In this document: positions 9,886-18,417 of the stretch, piece by piece | Layout: every line of letters begins with the position of its first letter | Position numbering within the stretch: position 1 is the stretch's first letter | Assembly (NCBI RefSeq): GCF_018069865.1 | Contig: NZ_JAGQDG010000009.1 | Location: forward strand, 62,001 to 126,000 | DNA from: Ideonella paludis | GTDB taxonomy: Bacteria > Pseudomonadota > Gammaproteobacteria > Burkholderiales > Burkholderiaceae_C | Length of the DNA stretch: 64,000 nt | Direction: 5' to 3' | Notes under the pieces: generated by a model | What the model was told of the DNA's origin: nothing | Seen by the model: the letters and a program-made list of their open reading frames with translations, nothing else | Database searches by the model: none | Position numbers and translations under genes: made by a program

Positions 9886-10451
9886 CGGGCCACCCTGAAG
9901 TACAGGCACATGGGACGGGGCGTGGCCGAGAACTTCGGCGGACAGGACTTGGCCAACTCCGCCTCAGACAAAACGCTGGCTTGATCCGCATCCAGGGCTG
10001 CGGGATCCCGCCATATGACCCACAGGTCGGCACCGTCTGACTCAGGGTCGTAGCTCAGGTAGCCCGTCCCCGCGGGCAGGCTGTTGAATAAAGTGGCCTG
10101 CCAATGCGCCAGATCCAGCACCGCGATCTGCAACGCTTCACAGGGAGAGATGCACAGGTTGGCGGGCGCTTCGGGACGGCTGCTGGCCAAAGCCGTCGGC
10201 TTGAGCTGGTAGGCGCCAGCATCGGCGGCTGACGCATTGGCGCGCAGGCGTTCGGCCAAATCGGCGGCAAGCAATGACGCCACTGAGCGAAATTCGCTGG
10301 TCTTGCCTAGGCGGGTGGCCGTGCTCATCAGGCTCGCCAAAGCCAAAATGCCCACTGAGACCACCAGAGTGGCCACCAGCACCTCAATGAGGGACATTCC
10401 CCTCAACGGACGTGGCTGGGGGCATGCTGCGTGCAGTCGCAAGAAGCGCAT
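9882..10451 (-). CDS. pilV: Type IV pilus modification/minor pilin protein PilV
   Basis: A 189-residue minor pilin. The signal is PLRG|MSLIEVLVATLVVSVGILALASL, with Glu at +5, followed by a pilin-like alpha-helix and the segment AADLAERLRANASA seen in PilV proteins. The ATG at 10451 has GGGAGGGCGG upstream. It overlaps pilW by four bases and follows fimT by 61 nt. Its role is in minor-pilin priming of type IV pilus assembly at the inner membrane. Confidence 0.87.
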   Translation of the reverse strand: MRFLRLHAACPQPRPLRGMSLIEVLVATLVVSVGILALASLMSTATRLGKTSEFRSVASLLAADLAERLRANASAADAGAYQLKPTALASSRPEAPANLCISPCEALQIAVLDLAHWQATLFNSLPAGTGYLSYDPESDGADLWVIWRDPAALDADQASVLSEAELAKSCPPKFSATPRPMCLYFRVAR

Positions 10452-10512
10452 CTCAGACCGCCCTCCCAGCCCGGCACAAGCTCATCAATGGCATGAGCAG
10501 CATCCTTGGCGT

Positions 10513-11085
10513 TCAACAGGCGGGGCCTGCCACCAAGCGCGGCCGACCGGGCTTGTTGACGCACACCAGGACTTGCAGAGGATGGCTGACGCCCTCGATA
10601 GGCGTGCCGGGCGGCAAGACCGTGAAACGCGCAGAGGCACTGGAAGACACGCCGATGGCGAGGTAAGTCATGGCCTCAATCGTGGAGGTCACACGCCCCA
10701 GTTGCGGCGAGCCTTGGCGAACCAAGAGCACCGGTTCGCCCGCCTCCAGAGTCCCGCGCTGTGCGTGATCCACAAAGACCACCCAACCAGCGCTCCAATC
10801 TTTGGCATCCTCGGCACACACAGGACGCTCTGCAGAGGCGCCGGCGAACAAGGGACAGACCGTCACCTCTGCATCGCGACGCATGGCCTGGGCTCGCGCC
10901 AGCCGTAAATCACTGCGCAAGGCCTCTGCTTGGACCAGCACCGCCCTCTCATCGATCGATTGACGCAAGAAGGGCAGCGACTGAAGCATCAAAATGGTTG
11001 CCACCGCCACGCCGATCAGCAACTCAATGAGGGAGACCCCGTGGCAGCTTCCATGAGAGGGGCGGAGAGGACAGATCGTTCGCAT
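10513..11085 (-). CDS. fimT: Pseudopilin FimT/PilU (GspH-type), first gene of the minor-pilin operon
   Basis: A 190-residue GspH/FimT-family pseudopilin. The cleavage site is CHG|VSLIELLIGVAVATILMLQSLP, with Glu at +5. The GspH-like C-terminal domain contains DLRLARAQAMRRDAEVTVCP and WSAGWVVFVD, which are typical of FimT. The start is ATG 11085 with AGGA about 8 nt upstream. As the first gene of the operon, its promoter should lie in the 160-nt divergent gap shared with ribD. Confidence 0.85.
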   Translation of the reverse strand: MRTICPLRPSHGSCHGVSLIELLIGVAVATILMLQSLPFLRQSIDERAVLVQAEALRSDLRLARAQAMRRDAEVTVCPLFAGASAERPVCAEDAKDWSAGWVVFVDHAQRGTLEAGEPVLLVRQGSPQLGRVTSTIEAMTYLAIGVSSSASARFTVLPPGTPIEGVSHPLQVLVCVNKPGRPRLVAGPAC

Positions 11086-11156
11086 GGCAGAGTCCTGGTC
11101 AGGAGTGCATGAGTGGGTACTGCGAACTGCGCGGGCAGTGTCCGGCAGACGGTGCT

Positions 11157-11206
11157 TCAGGACATCCCCCTCGCGGGGGCTTGCGCCTCCCCCCAAAGGA
11201 GCCAAG
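11157..11206. repeat. GC-rich hairpin element between fimT and ribD
   Basis: The gap contains CCCCCTCGCGGGGG (11165-11178), a short hairpin with a GC-only stem, followed by TTGCGCCTCCCCCC and AAAGGAGCCAAGG. I recognise this general form (CATCCCCCTCGCGGGGGC...CCCCAAAGGAG) as one that recurs between genes in many Burkholderiales genomes, but I cannot verify copies elsewhere. No further copy was noticed in this window. Confidence 0.4.
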
Positions 11207-11246
11207 GGTCTACACTGAGTCTTGTCTCGATCAAAGCCCCACCCCC

Positions 11247-12350
11247 ATGACCGATTTGGATACCCTGCACTTGCGCTCAGCTCTCGCGCTGGCTGAGCAG
11301 GCCGTGGGTCTGAGCGACCCCAACCCCCGTGTCGGTTGTGTGTTAACGAATGCCGCTGGCACAGCGGTCCTGGGCCAAGGTCATACCCAAGCCGCAGGGC
11401 AAGCGCATGCCGAGGTCATGGCTTTGCGCGATGCGGCACAGCGAGGCAGCGACTTACGTGGCGCGACGGCCTATGTCACTCTGGAACCCTGCGCGCACCA
11501 CGGGCGCACGCCGCCCTGCTGCGACGCGCTGGTGGCCGCCGGACTGGCGCGGGTGGTGGTGGCCCTGGGAGACCCCAATCCCGCGGTCAATGGCCAAGGC
11601 GTGGCTCGCCTGCAAGCCGCCGGCATGCAGGTGCAATGGGCGTCCGAGGACATTGCGCAGGCCGCCCGCGAGCTGAACATCGGTTTCATAAGCCGCATGG
11701 AACGCGGCCGCCCTTGGGTGCGGGCTAAGGTGGCCTGCTCCTTGGATGGCCGCACTGCCCTGGCAGGGGGCCAGAGCCAGTGGATCACCGGGCCCGAGGC
11801 CCGCGCAGATGGGCACGCCTGGCGCAAGCGGGCTGGCGCAGTGCTGAGCGGTGTCGGCACCGTGCTGGCCGATGACCCGCGCCTGGATGTGCGCTTGGTG
11901 GCCACCCACCTTCAGCCGCAGCGCGTGATCGTCGATGCCCGGCTGGACACCCCGCCCAGCGCGAATTTATTCAGCAGCGGAGCTGCACCACTGATGGTGG
12001 CGGCACAGCCGCACCCTGAGCGTGTGGCCGCGCTTCAGGCGTGCGGCGCGGAGGTGCTGTGCCTACCCGACCGCCAAGGTCGAGTCGATCTCGCGGCCCT
12101 GTTGGCAGAGTTGGCGCAAAGAGGCATCAATGAACTGCATGTGGAAGCGGGTGCGGGACTGAACGGCGGATTGGCTCAGGCCCAACTGGTCGACGAGTGG
12201 TTGATCTACATGGCGGCCATGTTGATGGGCCCCGGACGAGCCCTGGCGGAGCTACCCGCCCTGGGCGATTTGGGGCAGGCCCAACGCTGGCGCTTTCATG
12301 AGATCACGCCGGTCGGCCCAGACCTTCGCCTGCGCCTACGCGGGCTTTGA
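11247..12350 (+). CDS. ribD: Bifunctional diaminohydroxyphosphoribosylaminopyrimidine deaminase / 5-amino-6-(5-phosphoribosylamino)uracil reductase
   Basis: A 367-residue RibD catalysing the second and third steps of riboflavin synthesis. The N-terminal deaminase (about 1-145) has the zinc motif HAEVMAL with PCAHHGRTPPCCDAL. The C-terminal reductase (about 150-365) has VRAKVACSLDGRTAL, SGVGTVLADDPRLDVR and HVEAGAGLNGG. ATG 11247 gives the normal N-terminus; the longer in-frame extension upstream runs through the GC hairpin and is not credible. It is followed 45 nt later by ribB. The usual ribE (riboflavin synthase) is not between them. Confidence 0.95.
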   Translation: MTDLDTLHLRSALALAEQAVGLSDPNPRVGCVLTNAAGTAVLGQGHTQAAGQAHAEVMALRDAAQRGSDLRGATAYVTLEPCAHHGRTPPCCDALVAAGLARVVVALGDPNPAVNGQGVARLQAAGMQVQWASEDIAQAARELNIGFISRMERGRPWVRAKVACSLDGRTALAGGQSQWITGPEARADGHAWRKRAGAVLSGVGTVLADDPRLDVRLVATHLQPQRVIVDARLDTPPSANLFSSGAAPLMVAAQPHPERVAALQACGAEVLCLPDRQGRVDLAALLAELAQRGINELHVEAGAGLNGGLAQAQLVDEWLIYMAAMLMGPGRALAELPALGDLGQAQRWRFHEITPVGPDLRLRLRGL

Positions 12351-12395
12351 GTGGCGCCCCTCGGCCACGGCAAGCCCGCCGCCTACAATGCACAC

Positions 12396-13493
12396 ATGCC
12401 GATTTCACCCATTCCAGAGCTGGTCGCCGAGCTGGCGGCTGGCCGCATGGTCATTTTGGTGGACGAAGAAGATCGCGAGAACGAAGGCGATCTGGTTTTG
12501 GCCGCCGAGCATGTGACCCCCGAAGCCATCAACTTCATGGCCAAATTTGGCCGTGGGCTGATTTGCCTGACCCTGACCAAAGAGCGTTGCGAGCGCCTGC
12601 GGCTGCCGCCCATGGCCAGCCGCAATGGGACCGTCCACGGCACCGCGTTCACGGTCTCTATTGAAGCGCGTGAAGGCGTGACCACCGGCATCTCGGCTGC
12701 AGACCGTGCTCGCACCGTGCAAGCTGCTGTGGCCAAAGACGCCACAGCGAACGACTTGGTTCAGCCTGGCCATATCTTTCCGCTGCAAGCCCAAGATGGT
12801 GGCGTGCTGATGCGCGCCGGGCACACAGAAGCCGGCTGCGACCTGTCTGCGATGGCGGGCCTGACGCCCTCGGCCGTGATCTGCGAGATCATGAACGATG
12901 ACGGCAGCATGGCCCGTCTGCCCGACTTGGAAATCTTTGCTCGCGAGCATGGCTTGAAGATCGGCACGATTGCCGACCTCATCACCTACCGCAGCCGCAA
13001 TGAAAGTCTGGTCACGCGCCTGGGTCAGCGCCCGCTGCAGACCGCGCAGGGCCTCTTTGAAGCCCATGTCTTCAAGGACCGCTCGGGGGGCGTTCACATG
13101 GCCCTGACCAAGGGGCAATGGAGCCCTGCCGACGAAGTGCTGGTACGCGTGCACGAGCCGCTGTCGGTGATGGACCTGCTCGATGCCAGCAGCGCTAACA
13201 GCCACTCTTGGGCCTTGCCCAAGGCATTGGCTGCCCTGCAGGCCGCCCCCCACAGCGTGGCGGTGCTGCTCAACTGCGGCCAAGAAGCGGCCGATGCCTT
13301 GGTCGGCAGCCTGCTGCCCGGCAGCCAAGCCGCCACCGCTCGCGGCAGCATGGACCTGCGCACTTACGGCGTGGGTGCGCAAATCCTGCGTGAGTTGGGC
13401 GTGGCCAAGATGAAGCTGCTGGGCAGCCCAAGACGCATGCCCAGCATGACGGGCTACGGGCTGGAAGTGACCGGCTTTGTGGCTGCTGACTGA
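12396..13493 (+). CDS. ribB: 3,4-dihydroxy-2-butanone-4-phosphate synthase with degenerate GTP cyclohydrolase II domain (RibBX type)
   Basis: 365 residues. The N-terminal half (about 1-200) is a complete Rib[14 protein letters not shown], the SRNGT-type loop, [25 protein letters not shown] and [12 protein letters not shown]. It converts ribulose 5-phosphate to the four-carbon unit of riboflavin. The C-terminal half resembles RibA ([33 protein letters not shown]). It lacks the three-Cys zinc site of GTP cyclohydrolase II; only one Cys (LLNCGQEA) remains. It should therefore not be called bifunctional RibBA. Such RibX domains are known and seem to modulate RibB. The start is ATG 12396. ribH follows. 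Confidence 0.93.
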   Translation: MPISPIPELVAELAAGRMVILVDEEDRENEGDLVLAAEHVTPEAINFMAKFGRGLICLTLTKERCERLRLPPMASRNGTVHGTAFTVSIEAREGVTTGISAADRARTVQAAVAKDATANDLVQPGHIFPLQAQDGGVLMRAGHTEAGCDLSAMAGLTPSAVICEIMNDDGSMARLPDLEIFAREHGLKIGTIADLITYRSRNESLVTRLGQRPLQTAQGLFEAHVFKDRSGGVHMALTKGQWSPADEVLVRVHEPLSVMDLLDASSANSHSWALPKALAALQAAPHSVAVLLNCGQEAADALVGSLLPGSQAATARGSMDLRTYGVGAQILRELGVAKMKLLGSPRRMPSMTGYGLEVTGFVAAD

Positions 13494-13528
13494 TCTCTCC
13501 CGCACACAACCACAGGAAGGACCCCTCC

Positions 13529-13993
13529 ATGCTCGGTGCAGACAAAGGCCAAAGCGCATCGCTCGACGGCGAAGACCTGGCCATTGGCATTGTTCGCGCT
13601 CGCTTCAACGACGCGATCACAAGCAAATTGGCGCAAGCCTGCGTGGCAGAGTTGGCCGCCCTTGGGGTGGCCGAGAAGCACATCACCCTGGTGACCGTCC
13701 CCGGCGCCTTGGAAGTGCCAGTGGCGCTCAAGGCGATGGCCGACACGGAAGACTATGACGCCCTGATTGCCCTGGGCTGCATCATCCGCGGTGAGACCTA
13801 CCACTTTGAATTGGTGGCCAATGAAAGCGGCGCGGGAGTGACCCGCGTCTCACTGGACCACCAGATCCCGATTGCCAACGCGATATTGACCGTTGAAAAC
13901 GAAGCCCAGGCCTGGGCCCGTACCGAAGAAAAGGGGCGCGATGCTGCCCGCGTGGCCGTTGAAATGGCCAACTTGATGGACGATTTGTTGTGA
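13529..13993 (+). CDS. ribH: 6,7-dimethyl-8-ribityllumazine synthase
   Basis: A 154-residue lumazine synthase, which joins the RibB and RibD products into 6,7-dimethyl-8-ribityllumazine. Conserved pieces include [46 protein letters not shown] and [16 protein letters not shown]. The ATG has AGGAAGG upstream. It overlaps nusB by four bases (GTGA), so the two are translationally coupled. Confidence 0.97.
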   Translation: MLGADKGQSASLDGEDLAIGIVRARFNDAITSKLAQACVAELAALGVAEKHITLVTVPGALEVPVALKAMADTEDYDALIALGCIIRGETYHFELVANESGAGVTRVSLDHQIPIANAILTVENEAQAWARTEEKGRDAARVAVEMANLMDDLL

Positions 13994-14493
13994 CTTCAGA
14001 TGTGAACCCCGGCGCCAAGACCGCCTCCCCCGCAAGCCCCAAGCGCGCTGCCCCCAAGTCGGCTCGCCGTCGCTCGCGCGAGATTGCGCTCCAAGGCCTG
14101 TACCAGTGGTTGATCTCTGGGGAGGATGCGGGGGTCATCGACGCCCATATGCAGGACCAAGAAGGGTTTGGCGCCTGCGACAAGGCGCACTTCGACGCGC
14201 TGCTTCACGGCTGCATTCACGAAGCCGCAGACCTTGACGGCGTGCTGGCCGCCCATGTGGACCGTGCGACCCAAGAGTTGTCACCCGTTGAGCATGCCGT
14301 GCTGATGATCGGGGCTTATGAGCTGAAACATTGCATGGACGTACCCTACAAAGTCGCCATCAATGAAGCCGTGGAGTTGGCCAAGAGTTTTGGCGGCACC
14401 GACGGCCACAAGTATGTGAACGGCGTGCTGGACAAGGCTGCCGCCGACCTGCGCCCCGCTGAGGTCGCCGCGCTGCGCAAGCGCGCCCGCTGA
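13990..14493 (+). CDS. nusB: Transcription antitermination protein NusB
   Basis: A 167-residue NusB, which pairs with NusE (S10) on boxA RNA in rRNA antitermination. Conserved parts are [15 protein letters not shown], the [15 protein letters not shown] region, [20 protein letters not shown] and [11 protein letters not shown]. The basic N-terminal extension (about 25 residues) is longer than in E. coli. The start is GTG 13990, overlapping the ribH stop, as in the common ribH-nusB arrangement. Confidence 0.96.
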   Translation: MTSDVNPGAKTASPASPKRAAPKSARRRSREIALQGLYQWLISGEDAGVIDAHMQDQEGFGACDKAHFDALLHGCIHEAADLDGVLAAHVDRATQELSPVEHAVLMIGAYELKHCMDVPYKVAINEAVELAKSFGGTDGHKYVNGVLDKAAADLRPAEVAALRKRAR

Positions 14494-14544
14494 GTTTTGC
14501 CTGGCCTGGCGGGCTGCCAGGCCCTTCACTGCCCTGGTGCCCCC

Positions 14545-15729
14545 ATGAAGATTGCCGCACGCCTGGATCACATCGATCCCTTCTATGTGATGGAGTGCGC
14601 CAAAGCGGCGGCCGACATCGCCCGCAGCCCCGTCTGCGACCCCGCCCAGGGCGGGCGGCGCATGATTTACCTCAACATCGGCGAGCCGGATTTCACCGCC
14701 CCGCCCGCTGTGCAAGCCGCTGCGCATGCAGCCATTGACGCTGGCCGCACGCAATACACCGACGCCGTGGGTTTGCTCGCTCTGCGGCGCAAAATCTCGG
14801 GCTGGTATGCCAGCCGCTTTGGGGTTGAAGTCGCGCCAGAGCGCATCATCATCACCGCAGGCGCATCCGCCGCGCTGCAACTGGCCTGCTTGGCCTTGTT
14901 TGAGCCCGGTGACGAGGTGCTGATGCCCGACCCGTCCTACCCCTGCAACCGTCACTTTGTGGCGGCCGCAGGCGCCAAAGCCGTGGGCTTGGCCGCCGGC
15001 CCCAGGGCCCGGTTTCAATTGGACGAGCACAGTGTCACGCAGGCCTGGACGCCGCAAACGCGGGGCGTGGTGCTGGCCTCACCGTCGAACCCGACAGGCA
15101 CCTCCATCGCGCCCGAGACGCTGAGCGCCATCGTCAGCCAGGTGCGCGCGCGCGGGGGCGTGACCTTGGTGGACGAGATCTACCTGGGCCTGTCTTACGA
15201 CGAACAATTCGCCCACACCGCCTTGGCCTTGGGCGACGATGTCATCTCGGTCAACAGCTTTTCCAAGTACTTCAGCATGACCGGCTGGCGCTTGGGCTGG
15301 TTGGTGGTGCCGCCCGCCTTGGTGGCTCCCATCGAGAAGCTCCAACAAAACCTGTTCATCTGCGCCTCGACAGTGGCTCAGCAAGCCGCCTTGGCCTGTT
15401 TTGAGCCGGAGAGCCTGGCCGAGTATGAGCGCCGCCGCCGTGCCTTCCGGGAGCGGCGGGACTTCATCGTCCCGGCCCTCAACGCCCTGGGGCTGACCGT
15501 GCCGGTGATGCCCGATGGCGCGTTTTACGCCTGGGCGGATTGCAGCGCGTTTGGCAACAGCTGGGACCTCAGCTTTGAGTTGATGCGGACGGCCCAAGTC
15601 GCCCTGACACCGGGGCGAGACTTCGGCCCCCATGCCGCTGCGCAGTACCTGAGGCTGTCATTTGCCAGCAGCATGGCCGATCTGCGGGAGGCCGTGGAGC
15701 GCCTCGACGTCGCGCTGAAATGTCGCTGA
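14545..15729 (+). CDS. PLP-dependent aminotransferase, class I/II
   Basis: A 394-residue fold-type I aminotransferase. It has the AspC/AlaT-like order YLNIGEPDFTAPP, ITAGASAALQLA, LMPDPSYPCNRHFV, ASPSNPTGTSI, VDEIYLGLSYD and the PLP-lysine motif SVNSFSKYFSMTGWRLGW. The C-terminal Arg that binds the substrate carboxylate is in YLRLSFASS. The donor and acceptor cannot be fixed from sequence; alanine/aspartate-type transaminases are the nearest look-alikes. The start is ATG 14545. It lies 51 nt after nusB and may be read from the same transcript. Confidence 0.88.
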   Translation: MKIAARLDHIDPFYVMECAKAAADIARSPVCDPAQGGRRMIYLNIGEPDFTAPPAVQAAAHAAIDAGRTQYTDAVGLLALRRKISGWYASRFGVEVAPERIIITAGASAALQLACLALFEPGDEVLMPDPSYPCNRHFVAAAGAKAVGLAAGPRARFQLDEHSVTQAWTPQTRGVVLASPSNPTGTSIAPETLSAIVSQVRARGGVTLVDEIYLGLSYDEQFAHTALALGDDVISVNSFSKYFSMTGWRLGWLVVPPALVAPIEKLQQNLFICASTVAQQAALACFEPESLAEYERRRRAFRERRDFIVPALNALGLTVPVMPDGAFYAWADCSAFGNSWDLSFELMRTAQVALTPGRDFGPHAAAQYLRLSFASSMADLREAVERLDVALKCR

Positions 15730-15779
15730 TCAGCCGCTCATTCGCAGAATTTGGTCACTCTTAGCGCACTCTGATACAT

Positions 15780-15802
15780 CGGCGAGGAAAGATTTCTCGC
15801 CG
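15780..15802. other. Inverted repeat between aminotransferase and kinase genes
   Basis: CGGCGAG (15780-15786) and CTCGCCG (15796-15802) form a 7-bp dyad around a 9-nt centre, 22 nt before the kinase ATG. There is no T-run after it, so it may be an operator or a leader hairpin rather than a terminator. Confidence 0.35.
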
Positions 15803-15823
15803 CCAGCGCTTATCCTTCAGGCC

Positions 15824-17455
15824 ATGCGACGGCCCTTCTTCTGGCGCCCGGCTCCTGCCCCTGCGCCTGAAGCCTCCCAAATCTCAGATTCCACCTTTGA
15901 AACCACCGTGGTGGTGGAGCCTCCCTGCCCGCCTGACAGCGAGCAGGCACCACCGGCCGCAGAAGCCGCGACGGACGCCAAAGAAGCGGCCGCCGCCATC
16001 GGCCACGTGGGCCGCTACACCCTGCAAAGCGTGCTGGGCGAAGGCGGTTTGGGCACCGTGTATGGCGCCTGGGACCCGCTGCTCTCGCGGGCCGTTGCGG
16101 TCAAGACCTTGCATCGTGGCGCCAGTCTGTCGCAAGACTCCACCATGCGCATCCTGCATGAGGCACGTGCAGCAGCCCGCTTGAGCCACCCACACATCGT
16201 GACGGTGTTTGATGCAGGCACCTCAGAGCGTGGTGTCTACATTGCCATGGAGCCGCTGCAAGGACAAGACCTGCGCCAAGCCCTGCGCGACGGCTGGCGC
16301 CCGACGCCCACCGAGGCGGCGGGCCTGGTCCGCAAAGTGGCGGACGCTTTGGAGTACGCCCACAACAAGGGTGTCATCCATTGCGACATCAAGCCCGCCA
16401 ACATCTTTTTGGTCAGCCGCAAACACCCCAAAGTCTTGGACTTCGGCATTGCGCGTCTGAGCCATGGCAGCCGCATGGCCGTGGACATGCCTGTCACGGG
16501 CTCGCCCTTTTATTTGGCGCCTGAGCAACTGCGCGGCGAGCACATTGACCGGCGCTGTGACGTCTACGCCTTAGGGGTGGTGCTGTTTGAAATGCTGACG
16601 GCTCAGCGGCCCTTTGTGGGCGACAGCATGGAGGCCATCAGCCAAGCCGTCTTGAACGCCCCAACGCCGCAGGCGCGCAGCATTGACAGCAAAGTGCCGC
16701 CCAATCTGTCGGCCTTGATTGCCAAAGCCATGGCCCGCAATCCAGCGGACCGGCCCGAATCCGCGCGTCAGTTTTCACAAGCCCTGCGCCGCTGGCTCGA
16801 GTCATCCGAAGCGGACGCCGTCCGCCGCAAGCAGCTCAGCCCCAGGAGGTGGGCGATGTTGGGCGGCGCCTCGCTGCTCGCGGCGCTGAGCACGGCCTGG
16901 CTGCAGAATCATTGGTCGCATGCCGAAGAGTCTCCTGCGGCCAACAGCCCTAGCTTGCAGCCTCCACCGACAGCCATGAGTTCGGGCCCCGATGCCCAAA
17001 CCCCGGCGCTGACACCCCCCGCAGGCGCCAGCAGTCCGTCCATCACGTCCCCCGCTGTGGCAACACAGGAGCAAGCAGACGCCAGCACAGCAGAGCCTAA
17101 AGCGCAGGTCGTGGCTTCTTCTGCCCCTGCCCCTGCCCCTGCGCCAGCGCCAGCGCCACGCAAACCGCCCACGGTGCCGGCGGCAAACAAGCGCAGCACG
17201 GAGCCCAGCACCAAAGTCGTGGAAAAGCCCGTCGCGCCCGCAGCGATGGGCACCCTTCGCCTCGCGGTCAGCCCCTGGGGTCAGGTTGAGATCGATGGCC
17301 GCGCCGTCGGGACGACACCGCCCTTAACCCAGATTCAACTGCCCGTTGGCACCCACACGGTCACCATTCGAAATGGTGATCTGCCCGCCTACACCACCTC
17401 GGTCACCGTCCATGAAGAGACCGGCGCCCGAGTGCAACACCGCTTCAATCAGTGA
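15824..17455 (+). CDS. Transmembrane Ser/Thr protein kinase with PEGA domain
   Basis: A 543-residue Hanks-type kinase. An acidic/proline N-terminus (1-60) is followed by the kinase domain (about 64-325): glycine loop GEGGLGTVYG (72-81), Lys94 in VAVK, catalytic loop HCDIKPAN (186-193), DFG (206-208) and the APE-like APEQ. A membrane segment lies at about 343-360. A Pro/Ala/Ser-rich periplasmic linker then leads to a C-terminal PEGA domain (about 475-543: VEIDGRAVGTTPP...LPVGTHTVTIRNG). The usual HRD arginine is Cys187, so it is a non-RD kinase. The stop shares a base with the ATG of the next gene, a TssQ-like lipoprotein. The substrate is unknown. Confidence 0.9.
   Translation: MRRPFFWRPAPAPAPEASQISDSTFETTVVVEPPCPPDSEQAPPAAEAATDAKEAAAAIGHVGRYTLQSVLGEGGLGTVYGAWDPLLSRAVAVKTLHRGASLSQDSTMRILHEARAAARLSHPHIVTVFDAGTSERGVYIAMEPLQGQDLRQALRDGWRPTPTEAAGLVRKVADALEYAHNKGVIHCDIKPANIFLVSRKHPKVLDFGIARLSHGSRMAVDMPVTGSPFYLAPEQLRGEHIDRRCDVYALGVVLFEMLTAQRPFVGDSMEAISQAVLNAPTPQARSIDSKVPPNLSALIAKAMARNPADRPESARQFSQALRRWLESSEADAVRRKQLSPRRWAMLGGASLLAALSTAWLQNHWSHAEESPAANSPSLQPPPTAMSSGPDAQTPALTPPAGASSPSITSPAVATQEQADASTAEPKAQVVASSAPAPAPAPAPAPRKPPTVPAANKRSTEPSTKVVEKPVAPAAMGTLRLAVSPWGQVEIDGRAVGTTPPLTQIQLPVGTHTVTIRNGDLPAYTTSVTVHEETGARVQHRFNQ
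17118..17160 (+). repeat. Short tandem repeat encoding Pro-Ala linker
   Basis: Tandem CCTGCC and GCCAGC units inside the kinase gene encode alternating Pro-Ala in the linker between the membrane segment and the PEGA domain. Such tracts can vary in length by slippage in multiples of six bases without breaking the frame. Confidence 0.6.
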
Positions 17456-17865
17456 TGACGTCGTCTTATTCAGGGGCTCCAGCGATGCGGCCGCTTTCCG
17501 CTTGGGCGGTGATCTGCCTTGCCGCCGCGCTGTCCGCCTGTACCACCCCTCAAACCAGTGTGGTCGAAGCCAGCAGCCGGCCCGCAGAGCGCGCCCTGCT
17601 TGATGGGCTGCGCGCTTATGACGAAGCCCGCTATGCAGATGCCGAACGCCTGCTGAACTACAGCCTGGGTCAAGGCTTGGGCAGCCCGGCAGACCAAGCC
17701 GCGGCACGCAAAACGCTGGCCTTTATTTATTGCACAAGCAATCGGGTCTCAGCCTGCGAACAGTCCTTCAGAGCTGCGCGAGCCGCCGACCCTCGTTTCG
17801 CACTGAGCAAGGCAGAAGCGGGCCATCCTTTGTGGGGCCCGGTTTACCAAAACTCACGTCGCTGA
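17455..17865 (+). CDS. TssQ-like small TPR lipoprotein
   Basis: A 136-residue lipoprotein with lipobox LSAC (about residue 27), probably anchored in a membrane. The rest is helical with one or two TPR-like repeats (RALLDGLRAYDEARYADAERLLNYSL, AARKTLAFIYCTSNRVSACEQSFRAARAADP). It resembles the TssQ family of T6SS-associated lipoproteins, from memory of that family. It is translationally coupled to the kinase (TGATG). No T6SS structural gene is in the window, so the T6SS link is inference. Confidence 0.65.
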   Translation: MTSSYSGAPAMRPLSAWAVICLAAALSACTTPQTSVVEASSRPAERALLDGLRAYDEARYADAERLLNYSLGQGLGSPADQAAARKTLAFIYCTSNRVSACEQSFRAARAADPRFALSKAEAGHPLWGPVYQNSRR

Positions 17866-17907
17866 AGCCGGGTGAGCAAGAGGCACTCGCGTATCATCGC
17901 GAGCGGC

Positions 17908-18417
17908 ATGACTGACTCTGTACCTCCCGCCTTGAACACCCCACCCGGGCCGCCCAGCACCCCTGCCGCCCGCAGGCCCGGACAAGAGCAAACGCGACCG
18001 CCCGACGCCGGCCCTGAAGCGGCGGTGTTCCACCACAGTGTCCGGGTCTACTGGGAGGACACCGACGCCGGCGGGATCGTGTTCTATGCCAACTACCTCA
18101 AGTTTTTCGAGCGCGCACGCACGGAGTGGCTGCGTGCGCTAGGCTTTGAGCAGCAGAGGTTGGTGGACGACACGGGCGCCATCTTTGTCGTGGCGGATGC
18201 TCAGATTCGCTATCTGCGCTCAGCCCGCCTGGATGACGCGCTGGACATCAGTGTCCAAGTTCAAGAGTTGACCCCCACCACCATGCGGATCTTCCAGCAA
18301 GCCCGCTGCAGCGGCGTCTTGCTGTGCGAGGCCACCATTCGAATTGCCTGCGTGCAGCGCGAGCGCATGCGCCCTTGCCGTATTCCCGCCCCCATTCTTC
18401 AAGCCATTCGCCCATGA
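17908..18417 (+). CDS. ybgC: Tol-Pal-associated acyl-CoA thioesterase YbgC
   Basis: A 169-residue hotdog-fold thioesterase. The YbgC signature is YWEDTDAGGIVFYANYLKFFERARTEWLRALG, with catalytic Asp in EDTDAGG, followed by VVADAQIRYLRSARLDD. The first ~40 residues are an extra Pro-rich extension. ATG 17908 is preferred; a GTG at 17872 in frame would add 12 residues. It overlaps tolQ by four bases (ATGA), the usual start of the tol-pal cluster. Confidence 0.93.
   Translation: MTDSVPPALNTPPGPPSTPAARRPGQEQTRPPDAGPEAAVFHHSVRVYWEDTDAGGIVFYANYLKFFERARTEWLRALGFEQQRLVDDTGAIFVVADAQIRYLRSARLDDALDISVQVQELTPTTMRIFQQARCSGVLLCEATIRIACVQRERMRPCRIPAPILQAIRP

Noticed and set aside
11086-11246. FMN riboswitch or promoter-linked aptamer before ribD
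   Set aside because: None of the RFN conserved blocks is present; the gap is mostly a GC-rich hairpin repeat.
12405-13559. 384-codon open frame on the minus strand
   Set aside because: Antisense to ribB, His/Gln-rich and without any recognisable motif, typical of a shadow of a high-GC gene.
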